Shown here piece after piece: positions 21,421-32,211 of a DNA stretch of 64,000 bases; position 1 is the stretch's first letter, and each line of letters begins with the position of its first letter. The notes under the pieces are model-generated. The model saw nothing but the letters and a program-made list of their open reading frames with translations, was not told where the DNA came from and ran no database searches. The translations under genes and the position numbers were made by a program. The stretch comes from Chlorokybus atmophyticus. Its lineage: Eukaryota; Streptophyta; Chlorokybophyceae; Chlorokybales; Chlorokybaceae. The DNA is taken from the NCBI GenBank assembly GCA_009103225.1, contig RHPI01002990.1, forward strand, positions 47,034 through 111,033. The letters are read 5' to 3'.

Positions 21421-24250
21421 TTGCATTGCAACTTCCACGTTGCAACCTGGTGGAGCACAATGTTGGCTAGCAAGGGTGGCCAACCCTTGTGAATCACCGC
21501 ACACTACGGCGTAAAAGGGCAAGTCATGGATGTGACAAGCAACCCCGACACCAAGTAACCGTGCGCGCATGTTGGCATGTCATGGCAGAGTGCCATGGTG
21601 CACATTGCAACTAAGCACAAGCTTAAGAGCACGAGCTCTTGCAAGTGGCACCTGTGGATGAGCTCACATTTAAACTCTTCCAACTTGGCAGTACAGTTTC
21701 CCAAGTTAGAAATTGGCTCCTAGAGATTATGTCTCTTCACCATAATCTAGCCACTTTACCAAGTCTTTTGTTTGGAAGCCCTTCCCAAACTTCCTGAACC
21801 GTTTGCCAATAATAACCTCATACTTAATGTCGCCCGTATAACAACCTCAACAAGAGGTTGAGGTGGGTGTACTTTGCCATCACTCTTGTATGGTTTGAGC
21901 AGCGTCCCATGAAACACATTGTGGACACGCATGCTCTTTGGCTATTCAAGCCGAAAGGCCCGTGATCCCACAATTGCAGAGACAGTGGTTGGCCTAAGCC
22001 ACATGAGCAGGAGCTTATGTAAAGCACTAATTTCGAGCCCAATGTTCTTAGTGCTCAACAAGACCTTGTCCCCAAATTCATTGCATGGATAGATGGCACA
22101 GGGTGACTACCATAATTCAAAAAGAACGGAGTGCAATGACTTTTGCTATGCATTGTTCATTGCGAACTCAACCAAGGCGAGATGCATACCCCAGTCATTA
22201 GACCGGGGTGAGATGTAGTGTCGCAACACATCCTCCAGTACCAAGTTTGCACGCTCCATCTAATCACCACTCTGTGGACGGTAAGCAGTGCTTAAGCTCT
22301 GCTGCTCAGTCTCCATGTACTTACACACAGCTTGCAAGGATTAACTGGTAAACTTGGGGCCATGGTCAGATTTGAACTCTTTTGGTACCCTGTGCAGCTT
22401 AAACCCCGTGTTCATAAAAGCATATGCAAACTCTTGCGCACTGATGCTAGTGCGATAGGGTGAAACTGGATCATCTTAGTAAGACGGTCAACAAAGACAA
22501 TGACGGCATTATGCCCTCTCGTCGTCTCAGGCAGATCTGTGATTAAGTCGACACTCACACTTTCACATTGATAGCTAGCGGCTTCAACAACCCTGCTGGC
22601 TTATGGTGTGAGGCCTTGTCACGTTAACAAGTGTCACAACTCTGCACACACTTCGTTGCATCAGCAACCATAGCTGGCCATAAGTACTGTCGCTGTAGTT
22701 TCTTAACAGTTTTGGTCATTCCAATGTACTCGCTGAATACTGCGTTGTGTGCTTCAAACAAGCAATCTCCTCTAAGATGGAGTGCATCTGGCATAACCAG
22801 CTTGCCCTCACGATACCACATACCTTCGTGACAAGTGATCTTGTCGTCTCCTTGCTTTAACAACTCAACAAAGTAGTTGTCGAGTGCATAAGTCCGCGAT
22901 AAACGCGCAGCGATGTTTTGCACATCATCACCAAGCGGGTCCTCCCCACTTGCACCAGCAATTACCATAAGTTCCTCAACACAAACTTATTTACCTGCAG
23001 TTGGCAACTCTTCGGCACAAGCTTCGCTTGGTTGCGAATCAGATTGCCTTTGCACCTAAGACCTAGTTGTTGCTCCCAATCTTGGGGTTGTGCTCCCTTT
23101 TTTAGGGTGCAACCTTGCCCGTGTCATCGCTGCCAACAACAGAGGCGAGCGACCCAAAGGTTTTGTCACGTTCACTGTCCCAGGTCCGTACACCCAAGTG
23201 AAGTTAAAACGAGACAGGTACTCAGCCCACGGTGCTTGTCTCCTTGACAGGGTTGGGTCTGAAAGAAAACAAGGGGATTGTGGTTTGTTACTACCGTAAA
23301 CCCACCTTCCACCCCCTAGGGGAGGCCTCTGAATAGCAGCGCCACTCCTGCAGCGCATGGACCACCCCCAACCACTCTTACTCAATTGTAGTATAGCTTC
23401 TCACAGCAGAGAACTTCTTGCTTTAAAATGCAAGCCGGTGTCCCACCTAGAGCAATGCACCAGTGCCTTCAAAAGAAGCATCACTTGCAACCTGAAAGTG
23501 CTTGGTGAAGTCCGGCAATTGTAATACAGGTGCTGTCACCAAGACCTTTTCAATGGACTTGAAGGCTCTTTTCTTGCGCTTGCGCCCACCTTCACACAAT
23601 ATTGTCACGCAATTCCAGTAATGAGGGCTGCTGGACAAATAACCCAGGATGTACTCTTGAAAATAGTTGCTCAAACAGAGGAAGGCACGTAACTTGTGCA
23701 CATTCTTTGTGCACAAGATATGTAGCAGGCCACTATTTAATCCTTGCAACTTTCTTAGGATGGGGGCACACACCCTTTGCATTCACAACGTGCTCCAAGA
23801 TATCCGGCTATGTGTTCCGAAATTCACATTTGGGCATGTACGCAAAGAGCTGGTTGGCATGCAACGTGTTCAACACCTCGTGCACATGCACAGTATGAGA
23901 TTCAGAGTACTTACTAAACACCATGATGCTGTGTTCAAGTACATAAGTACTAACTTTCCTATCAGCCCATAAATCACCCGATTTATTATAGATTGAAAGG
24001 TGGCTGGCGCATTTGTTAGCCCAAAAGGTAGTACCTTATACTGGAACTGGCCCACATGCGTTCTATTTGCTGTTTTGGCACATCTTTTGGGGTAGTCCAT
24101 ATCTAATGGTATCCATTCACTAAATCTAATGAATTAAATACCGAGGCTCCGCTCAGTTTATCCAACAGATCATCGATCCTTAGCAGTGGGTACATATTGT
24201 TGATGGTGAGCTCGTTCAGAGTCCTATAGTCTATGCACATGCGCAGCCTG

Positions 24251-24278
24251 CCTAAGAAGGACAGCAGTCCTTCTTAGG
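24251..24278. repeat. Snap-back inverted duplication inside the Fam3 RT
   Basis: CCTAAGAAGGAC (24251-24262), a 4-base loop AGCA, then the exact reverse complement (24267-24278). On the minus strand one arm encodes PKKD of the RT motif PKKDGxLRMCID. The other arm is the extra inverted copy that breaks the motif. Confidence 0.9.
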
Positions 24279-24646
24279 TTTAAACAAAATATGTGCTCTG
24301 AAGGGAGAGCTACTTGGCTCAATCAATTCCTTCGCAAGCAATGCCTTAATTTGCTTCTCCTTGTCCGCATGCTCAGCTGAACTCAGCCCACATACGAGTC
24401 TAAACGGAGGTTGTGCACCCGTCACGAGAGGGATGGTATGTCAGACTTCCCTTTCAGGTGGCAGCTCAGCTCCAAACACGTCAGATTATTCATGCTGGAG
24501 AGCGTCTAATAATGTGTCTTGCCTATTGCTAAGTGTCTCACTTGAAGTGGGACTATCTTGGTCAGCAAGTAACTTAACTAGCATCAGGAGAGGTTTAGCA
24601 CCTTTCTTTACCGCTCTCTTTAACTGCATTGCACTCAACAACAGGG

Positions 24647-24670
24647 GTGATGCATCATATGATGCATCAC
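24647..24670. repeat. 24-base perfect palindrome
   Basis: GTGATGCATCAT is followed by its exact reverse complement without a loop, in the degraded region upstream of the Fam3 RT. Confidence 0.9.
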
Positions 24671-24880
24671 TAGAGGCAGGGGAGGTATCATCACATCCCG
24701 CTGCTCTGCTCTAAGGGTCACACGCCCTTTCCATTTGCGGACACTGCACATTCCAGTGTTTGCATCTGTGCGCGGGCCATTACCACGCTTTTATTGGGCA
24801 CCAACAATGACAACAACACCTAGTACCTGCACAAATACCACAAGGAACCTAAGCTGGGCGTGGTAGCCTCGCACACGTAA

Positions 24881-25134
24881 TGTCGGGCCTTGCAGGGTCG
24901 TGTGCTCCTTCGGATCGATCCCAGCTGTATTGCCACAATGGGGACTGTACCCAGTCCTGTGGATTGTCGGTTGGTGTGGTTGCATAGTGTGTAAGGCGAA
25001 GCATAACCCCCATGCATGTACTTACTTGTGTGTAAAACACATGTAATGATGATGCTAACATGCGATACGCGTTGATGCTGTGCTTGGCATGATGAAATGC
25101 GTTGTTGACAATGTCAAAAGAGAGCAAGTCAACA
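24881..25134 (-). repeat. Fam2 3' LTR (E2)
   Basis: 254 bases, TGTCGGG...GTCAACA on the plus strand. The minus strand reads AGGGGGCT before TTGTTGACT, as at the D1 LTR (GGGGGGTGGC before TTGTTGACT), so polypurine tract and LTR start agree between the copies. Internal sequence is well diverged from the D1 LTR. Confidence 0.7.
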
Positions 25135-25179
25135 AGCCCCCTTGTAAACTAGGGAAGTCTCTGCTCCAATGAGCAGCCT

Positions 25180-26640
25180 TTAACGGGAATGAGGAGGACC
25201 GTGGACTCGGCAGTCTTTGCACCAGTATGCCTTTACAGGCACAGCGTCCTTCGGAAAATTGAGACAGTAGCAGTGCATACCGTTGTTATAGCCATTGCAC
25301 AACATCATGGGTGCGTTGTCGTCGGCGCTGCCACACTTTGCACGACGCTTGCTGCGGCTGGGCGGGGGGTGCTGAATGACGTCGAAACCTAATACATGTG
25401 GAAGGTGACATGGAGCACAGTTCTCCTTGTTGTCTTTGAGGCGCTCGCCATCATTGCCAAGCAGATCCAATACTGCAGAGGGAAGCACCTTCAGGACCTT
25501 TTTGATGACACGTTTAACACTAATGTTGAGGGTGTCCTTGATCATGCGGTAGACAGAGTCGCCCGCCTTGAAGCGGCGATTGCGCTGTCAATAGAATCCG
25601 CTGCAGACGCTTTCATAGCGCAGTGTGTCGCGATGCTGAGCAGTTCAAAGGTTGCCCATGGCCATTGAAATGACGTGCGCAAACAAGTAGGCGCGATGCT
25701 GCATGTCATGCAGCATAGCCACAGGGTTGTCGCGGTTGTCCAGCATACACTCCACTTCCTTCCGTGCCCGGAATGGAATAAGGGCTCTCTGCCGAACAGC
25801 AGTTGATGCGCACTGTACATGCGCAAGGAAGCTTGCTTGGACAGCCGATAGCCTAGTGCAATCCAGGGGAGGTAGTCATCTCAGGTGCGCTTTTCGTAGT
25901 CAATGACGAACTTGCGCAATGCCTTCTTGATGGTCTTAACAATGCGTTTTGCCATGCCTTCTGCCTATGGGTGGTCGCGTGAAGTGCAATGGTGGTCGAT
26001 GTAGGAGCGAGGTGTCGAACTTGCCGCTGAACTCTGCTCCTTGGTCAATTATGACTTCAGCACATGAGCCGAAACGAGTGAGCACATGGTCGAGGAAAGC
26101 CTGAGCGGTCCCTTTGCTGCATTTGTCGGAAAGGGGGACCAGCTCAACCCACTTGGAGAAGTGCTCAATCATGACATAGATGCACTTGTTGCCACGAGAC
26201 GAGGGTGTTAAACGTGTTAAACTTAAAGCATCTTCAATCCCCACCGGTAGAACATGCCAGCAATGGGTAACGGGTGCAAGGTGCTGGTGCGAGTGTTGAG
26301 GCTGGTACGCACAAGGTCGCAATGTTGGCAGTTTGCCATGAAGGTACGGATCTACGTGTGCATGCCATCCCACCGGTACTAGGGAATCACCAAGCCATAG
26401 CTAATGGTGCGCTTGACACCGAAGTGTCCTGGCTCTTAGTGGAGTGCAGAGATGGTGCCCTCGCGCCGGTGCGGAGCAGGAACCTCCTTGCCGTGAACGT
26501 GGCAATGTCCATGTTGTAAATAGGCCATGAAGTTCTTATTCAGCCAGATGTCTTGACGTAAGTTTACAGCTAAAAGTTGGCCATTATCTGGTGTGACTTG
26601 CTTTGGTGTATTTGTGTTGACAGGGATGAGCGCTGGAATC
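25180..26640 (-). pseudogene. Fam2 integrase with C-terminal PHD finger (E2)
   Basis: The integrase core is at about 26230-25930 (KCIYVMIEHFSKWVELVPL, VIIDQGAEFSGKFDTS). The region of the catalytic Glu reads AEGMAKRIVKTIKK, with Lys where DDE integrases have Glu. The tail runs through LGNDGERLKDN and HLPHVLGFDVIQHP into a PHD finger at about 25350-25200: KCGSADDNAPMMLCNGY, GMHCYCLNFP, AYWCKDCR. Two zinc ligands are lost (first Cys to Arg; CxxC to CNGY), but H-x2-C and WCxxC remain. The stop is at 25180-25182. Several frame breaks exist. PHD fingers bind histone H3 tails, so this end of the integrase would be expected to steer integration. Confidence 0.8.
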
Positions 26641-26654
26641 ATCTATGATTCCAG
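26633..26654. repeat. Short perfect hairpin in E2 integrase leader
   Basis: CTGGAATCAT and its exact reverse complement flank a 2-base loop (26643-26644). It resembles the other snap-back duplications in this window, at smaller scale. Confidence 0.7.
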
Positions 26655-27735
26655 TATTGTCGGCGCTGCTCCCGTGATGGTGTCTCGTTTAAAGCGTAGT
26701 GCAGCTACGGCGAACATGGTGGCCACCTGTTGGTGCTGGTGGCCTTAGGTCATGGCGAGCACTAATGGCGTTATTGGTGGAGGGGTGGGGGTTGCATTTG
26801 AGGCCGTCGGCGTCCAGGTTGGCTGCGCCCGCACGGTGTGTGATCTCGAAATTGTTCTCTTATAGCAAGGCCCACCTGGCCAACTTGCCAGTTAGGTGCT
26901 GGTTGGTCATCAGCCAGTGCAGGGGTCAGTAATTAATGAAAACTGTCTCTCAAATCGGAAGGGTCTGAAGAAGGAAATGGCCCATACTGCTGCAAGGCAT
27001 TCGCTTTCATATGCTGCTATAGTTGGCTTCAGCGCTGTTGTTGCTGCGGCTGGCGTAGAACACCACCCGTTCCTTCTTGTTGTTGTCGTGATGGACCAGG
27101 ACAGCACCCGTGCCGAGCTTGCTCAAATCAGTGTGGAGTACAAAAGGCTGGGTGTAGACTGGTCGCTGCAGAATGGGGGCTGAGGTAAGCCTTTGCTTCA
27201 GCTCTTTAAAGGCCTGTTGCTGAACCTCGCAACCTTGGTGAAGTCCTTAACAAACCTGCGGTAGTAGTTGGCAAGGCCAAAGAATGCACGCAGCCGGGTC
27301 AGATCGGTTGGGGCTTGGATAGATGCCAAGGCCTCCACCTTGGCCTACTCAACGTATATGCTGTTGAGTACGATCATGTGGCGGAGGTAGGGGACCTTGT
27401 GGGTGAAGAAGGTGCACTTGTCGGAGTGCACAATCCCCCCTACTAACTGAACTCTCCTCAGCACCTCCTCGATGTGGAGAAGATGCTCCTCTGCCGTGTG
27501 GCTGAAGATCAGGATGTTGTCGATATAGCAACGCGCAAAGGAGCAGCTCTTCAACGCCTTGTCCATCACGCGGTGGAACTTTGCTGACGCGTTCTTTAAT
27601 CCGAAAGGCATGATCTTCAAGTGGTAGAGCTGCCGATTGCCCAAAAATGCCGTCTTGTGCTTGTCTGCGGGCTTGATCTCCATCTGGTCGTACCCTTGCG
27701 TGACGCATGTCCAATGATGCTGAACACATTGCACG
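26641..27735 (-). pseudogene. Fam2 reverse transcriptase and RNase H (E2, main part)
   Basis: The minus strand reads VFSIIGH, then DQMEIKPADKHKTAFLGNRQ and MPFGLKNASAKFHRVMDKAL, all matching D1. The active-site box is CYIDNILIFS (YIDD with the last Asp now Asn, GAC to AAC). It continues with TRLRAFFGLANYYR and an RNase H remnant (SECLAAVWAISFFRPF). Frameshifts and stops are frequent at 26700-27340. The upstream part of the RT lies beyond the copia insertions. Confidence 0.8.
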
Positions 27736-27739
27736 CGAG

Positions 27740-28530
27740 ATCTCCTCGTGGGCAGCTTGGCCTTCAACACCTTTAATGCCAACTCCTTGCGTACTTATGC
27801 GTGACGAACTCCCACGCCATCCTTTGCTTCCAATCACCTTGAAGACACTTCCCGCACCTCTCATAAGCGCCTCCTAGAAGCTCTTCACTTGCAAACTCTT
27901 GTTGCAACTGTCATGGACATTTGCATGTGCTCATTCTAGGCAACGTCCTGCACAACATCAACGCAATGCTTCCTCTCCTTTCTCATTGACAATGGTGGTC
28001 ATCTTTGCTGTCTCTTGCATGTGCTCTCATGCTCGCCTTCGGCACGCCTGCATTATATGCACAGCAACGTTTCCACTCCTCTTCCTTCTTATGCTCCTTG
28101 CCAATGTCAGCTTCCGTTGACTCAGATCTTCTCTTTTCAGTGACATTATGAGTAACCTCCACACCTTGCGAACACAGGTCGCCACTGCGAACTCTCGTCG
28201 CGGTGAAACCCTTAGCCTCGTGGAATCCTCCACCTTCATACTTGCAAACGCTCACGCCGCCCTTGAAAAACTCCAGCAGTGTGGAAACCTCCACCTATAC
28301 ACTTGCAACACTCCCGTCGCTTGTGCCACGTTTTCCGCGCCCTTCCTTTCAAAGTTACATGAACGCCACACCTCTAGGCCTTCCTCGTGCTTCTTCACTA
28401 GCCTTCACTTGCAGTCACCGAAGGACCTTTGTATCCACCGTTAGTACTGCCTTCAAGCCTTCTCATGCTTCTTTCACCGATCATACCACTCCTCTATCAA
28501 CACCACTGTGATAGTTTAGCAACATTCTCA
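27740..28530 (-). other. Diverged copia-2 interior, no intact domain
   Basis: After the first residues of gag no copia domain can be followed. Near-repeats of a block containing CTCCACC and ACTTGCAA occur around 28220-28320. I see no protease, integrase or RT. It may be an internally deleted copia body or captured sequence. Confidence 0.4.
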
Positions 28531-28706
28531 TCCTTCAAGTTGTACTTGTTCACATCCAAAGGCTCCACGGTACACTTGTCGTAGTTGGTTGCCATCTTCC
28601 TGGACTCACCCAACTTGACAAGACTCAGCTCGAACTCCCGCCTAGCCTACTACCGCAATCATGCCTTTAGACAATTGATAGACCAGCGTAGTGGGGGACC
28701 ATAACC

Positions 28707-29134
28707 TGTTGAGCTTCAAACACTATTGACCACGCCTGGAGTTGGTGCAAGCACACACTCTCTACTAGAGCATACACACAAGGCTGATAAAAAGGCCCAA
28801 GGATTACAACAAAGTCATACCGCGGGCTTTTACCCCGCCACTTCTGCACCTGTCTACGCAAAAAGCCACCACGACTTCTACACTCAACTTATTCATGCAC
28901 TTTAGCTTGCTCCATGTAGCCACTTTCAAGATTTTTCCAACAAGCTATAACACGCGCCATACAATGACGTAAGCACTGAGCTACAAGACGTCTATGGCCA
29001 CGCCTAAAACCTTCCAGACTTGAGACTCATGTCCGCGCCTAAACCCTTCTCGACTAGAACCTTCCCGCGCCTAAATCTTCTCGCGGCTATTCTTATTTAC
29101 AGGGCAAGCTGACCGAATACAAAAATCCTCAACA
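28707..29134 (-). repeat. copia-2 5' LTR
   Basis: 428 bases, minus strand TGTTGAGGAT...GCTCAACA. The start and the internal blocks (CGGTCAGC, GAATAGCCGC, AGAAGG) match the copia-1 LTRs at 29253, 31494 and 32212. GGTTATGGTCC follows directly, where the primer-binding site is expected. Confidence 0.75.
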
Positions 29135-29252
29135 GCACGAGCTGATGTTGACGATGCCCTCTGCGGTTGGCTTCGGGTACCGTTCTTGCGTGGTCTTGTT
29201 GTTGAGTGGGTGATAGTCCCCATACATACGCCGTTCTGTACAGTTGCCCTTA
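29135..29252 (-). pseudogene. Fam2 RT piece between the two copia insertions (E2)
   Basis: The minus strand reads RRMYGDYHPLNNKTTQERYP and PTAEGIVN, equal to D1 RRMCGDYRPLNNKTKQDRYP. It connects the RT start at 32700-33020 to the part resuming at 27735 and proves that both copia elements landed in the same RT gene. Confidence 0.9.
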
Positions 29253-29740
29253 TATTGAGGATATTCCTACATCCAAACGGTGTGCTTGCCCTCTGTATAG
29301 AACTAGCCGTCAGAAGGTTCTCGGCGACTCGAGACGAGCGGTCCATGCGCGAGAAGGTTACAGGCGCGTCAGCGAGTCCGGTGTCCGGAGACTTCAAGGC
29401 GCTGTAGTAGTATGATTGTATCTCAGTGGTTACTTGACTATTTGGCGTGTGCATAGCTTGTCGGAAAGCTTATAAAGCTAGCTACGTAGCGCGGCTTAAA
29501 GCGCAGGCTATGGTCAAGTGCACTAGATGTAGTAGCCTCCAGAGTAGAAGCATGTGTAGCTGGCGGGTATAAGAGCAAACTTAGACACTTTTTTAAAACT
29601 CTCATATTGGTGTAGAGTCGCTATTCACGATGTAGCATGTGCGTATGCTAAGATTTTGTAGTGCATCGTGTCTTTTACATTGGTGTTTTTGTGGTGTGCA
29701 CACTTGTGTATGCGTATGCTTCTCATCGTCCATCCCAACA
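29253..29740 (+). repeat. copia-1 LTR 1 (5')
   Basis: 488 bases, aligned start TATTGAGGATATTCC against TGTTAAGGATATGC in LTR 3, end CATCCCAACA. It has the same length as LTR 3. TGTTATGGGCCCAC follows, at the position of the primer-binding site. Confidence 0.75.
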
Positions 29741-29865
29741 TGTTATGGGCCCACACATGCTTGTGTAGGTTGTAGTGAGTTGATTCGTGTGAGTAGGTGT
29801 GGATGCTTTGTGTGTATTATGTTGCAAGGTCTGCGAGTAGCAGAGGGGCAACGAAGGTCACAAAC

Positions 29866-31265
29866 ATGAACGGCATCAAGTTCACAATCGACCCACTGAA
29901 TGTTGACAACTACAATACCTTGAGCGTGAAGATGGAGCTGCTATTAGCCCATAAAGAGTTGTGGAAGTATGTAGACCCGAAGGAGATTGTTCCCGTTGGT
30001 GAGGCGAGTGTTTAGGCGTCTACAAAAGGAAGGCTCTGGCGCTGATTGGCTTGCACATGGCGGACCATCCTGGTGTCAATGGGGGAGTGCAAGGATGCAA
30101 GGGAGCTTTGGACGAAGCTTGAGAACCACTTCAAGGCGCATAACATGGCGAGGAAACTGCAGCTGAGGCAGGAGCTCAACTCGTTGCGCAAGGAGAGCGG
30201 TGAGGCCATTGTCAAGTTCATGGCGCGCGAAAAGGCGTTGTGGAGAGACTTGCTTAACGTTATCAATGAGCTCAAGGAGGTGGAGATTGTTTGGGCTGTG
30301 CGCTTAGGTTTGCCCCAGGAGTATAGGGTTGTTGTCACTATCTTGGAGTCGTTAACAGAGGACTTTACGTTGGATGGGGTGACACCACGGCTTCTTCAAC
30401 AGAAGCAATGCTCGAGGAAAGAGGATGAAGTAGAGAACGGAGCTGAACCCTGCGGTGTGGCGTTCGCGAATTCATTGAGGCATGCACATGAGAAGAAGGG
30501 CGCTCGAGGCAGTAATGTGGAGTGTTGGCATTGCGGGGAGCGTGGTCGTGTGAGGAGCATGTGTCTTAAGTGGAAGAGAATCAGGGCTGATGGTGAGGAG
30601 CGGGTATGTGCTTTTTATGCATCTGATGAAGGAGCGGAGTATCCTGGGTGGGTGCTGGATTCGGGAGCGAGCAAGCATCTCACGAGCAATATGAGCAAGC
30701 TCATCAACCTCACTCCTTCAACCAAGCTAGTCACGGTGGACTTTGGGAACAAGAAGATGGATACTGTTGCAAAGGTAGACGCCAACCTCCCGTGCAAGGT
30801 TGGTGGTGTAGTGAAGAAGGTTGTGCTTAGAGATGTACTATATGTGCCAGGTGCAAATGCTAGTTTGTTCTACGTGTAGCAACAAGGGTTAGTGCTAGAG
30901 TTGTGTTCGTTGCGGACAAGGCTATGATAGTATTTGGGGGCGTCACACATATAGTAGGCATCAACAAGGGCGGACTCTATTACGTTGAGGAGGACAAGAC
31001 GCACAAGGATGTTGCAGCGACAAAGGTGGTTGAGAAGGGTGCATTCAAGACACCACAAGGTCAAGGCAACAAGGAGGCACAGAAGATTGCTGTGAAGCGG
31101 ACGAGCTCGGAGCTTATGGGAGCTGCAAGGAGCTATAAGCAAGTGGTGGAAAGCAAGGTGGCTAAGGAAAAGCCAAGAGCTATTACTAGGGTTGGAGTTG
31201 CTATCTCAGGAAGAGAGGTGCAGCAGGCGCAAGGCGGCAGCAAGCATGTGCAGCAAAAGAGCTAG
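29866..31265 (+). pseudogene. Copia gag-protease with pre-integrase remnant
   Basis: The start ATG is at 29866 (MNGIKFTIDPLNVDNYNTLS). A stop at about 30013 and a shift near 30040 break the frame, which is then open to 30879. The gag (UBN2-like) part includes CKDARELWTKLENHF and LNSLRKESGEAIVKF. The zinc knuckle is CWHCGERGRVRSMC, with Arg for His. The protease core is WVLDSGASKHLT at about 30650-30690, followed by VLRDVLYVPGANASL. After a stop at 30877, NKGGLYYVEE (30960-30990) is the pre-integrase segment. What follows (SSELMGAARSYKQVV, SGREVQQAQGGSKHVQQKS) is Lys/Glu-rich and of unknown role. Integrase, RT and RNase H are absent. Confidence 0.75.
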
Positions 31266-31493
31266 GGGTTGAAGGTCAACCGGGAGGCTCAAGTTGTTGA
31301 GGAGGACAAGTACTTCAAGGCGAACCGATTCCAAGGGCTTATGGGGACACATGGTGGAGGAGGTGGAGCAAGAAGAGAAGGTGAAAGGCTTCTTGGCGAT
31401 CGCGAACAAGAAGAGGAGCAAGGCTAGTATGAGAGCTAGCGGCACATGAGCTACAAAGGCGAAGGTGTGAAGGCCGAGCTGCCCACGTGGGAG

Positions 31494-31868
31494 TGTTAAG
31501 GATCTTCCTACATTTAGGTCAGCCGGTCAACTTGCCCTCTGCATAGAAATAGCAGCTAAAAGGTTCCAGGCGACTCAAGTCGAGAGGTCCAGGTGCTGTA
31601 GTATAATGATTGTATGTCGATGGTTACTTGACTATTTAGCGTGTGATGTAGCTTGTTGAAAAGATTTTTAAGCTAGCTACGTGGAGCAACTTAAAGCTTA
31701 AGTTATGGTTGAGTGTGCTAGATGCAGTAGCTTCTAGAGTAGAAGCATGTGTAGATGGCGGGTATAAACCCATGAACATGATGGCAATAGATGGTCTTGT
31801 ATGGTCTCCTGACGCTGGTGATGTGGCGTGCACTTGTGCATGTATGCTTGTCATCGTCCATCTCAACA
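31494..31868 (+). repeat. copia-1 LTR 2
   Basis: 375 bases, TGTTAAGGATC...CATCTCAACA, with internal deletions compared with LTRs 1 and 3. Confidence 0.8.
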
Positions 31869-32211
31869 GGCATTGAAGATTGCTGTGAAGCGGTTGAGCT
31901 CGGAGCCCGTGGGAGCTGCAAGGAGCTATAAGCAAGTGGTGGAAAGCAAGGTGGTTAAGGAAAAGCCAAGAGCTATTACTAGGGTTGGAGTCGCTATCTC
32001 AGGAAGAGAGGTGCAGCAGGCGCAGGGCGGCAGCAAGCATGTGCAGCAAAAGAGCAAGGGGTTAAAGGTCAACCGGGAGGCACAAGTTGCTGAGGAGGAC
32101 ATGTACTTCAAGGCGAATTAATTCCAAGTGCTTATGTACCGCTAACATGAGTGCTAGCGGTACATGAGCTACAAAGGCGAAGATGTGAAGCCCAAGCTGC
32201 CCGCGTGGGAA
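31869..32211 (+). repeat. Second copy of the copia-1 3' internal segment
   Basis: Direct repeat of about 31078-31493: both encode KRxSSEL/P.GAARSYKQVV and REVQQAQGGSKHVQQKS and end with CCC.CGTGGGA(A/G)TGTTAAGG. The two copies have different small deletions. Confidence 0.85.

Larger units (their letters stand above)
21330..24730 (-). mobile_element. Fam3 Ty3/gypsy copy, minus strand, lacking gag
   Basis: On the minus strand it carries the pre-RT linker, RT, RNase H, integrase, a chromodomain-like tail and then a polypurine tract followed by TGTCATG, the likely start of the 3' LTR. The upstream gag/protease and 5' LTR are absent, and E2 begins only 150 bases beyond. The sequence differs from Fam1 and Fam2 in every domain. 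Confidence 0.75.
21640..24730 (-). pseudogene. Fam3 pol: RT, RNase H, integrase, chromodomain-like tail
   Basis: The pre-RT/RT start is at about 24430-24240 ([35 protein letters not shown]). RNase H is at about 23720-23440 (KLRAFLCLSNYFQEYI, VAPVLQLPDF-like, VASDASFEGTGALL) and 23260-23120 (LSRRQAPWAEYLSRFNF). The integrase zinc region is at about 22770-22624 (KTVKKLQRQYLWPAM, CVQSCDTC). The integrase core (MERANLVLEDVLRHY) is at about 22260. The tail is at about 21950-21640 (SMRVHNVFHGTLLKPYKSDG, then EPISNLGNCTAKLEEFK, the end of a chromodomain). Many stops and shifts are present. A snap-back duplication at 24251-24278 splits the PKKDG-LRMCID motif. Confidence 0.8.
27736..29134 (-). mobile_element. 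Ty1/copia insertion copia-2 (minus) with target duplication but no 3' LTR
   Basis: It sits in the E2 reverse transcriptase and is flanked by GCACG at 27731-27735 and 29135-29139; D1 provides the uninterrupted RT for comparison. On the minus strand it begins with an LTR (28707-29134) and a short gag start (MATNYDKCTVEPLDVNKYNL, about 28590-28530). Diverged, repeat-like sequence follows, ending in AAGGCCAAGCTGCCCACGAG, the sequence that in copia-1 lies directly before the 3' LTR. The 3' LTR itself is absent. Confidence 0.75.
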
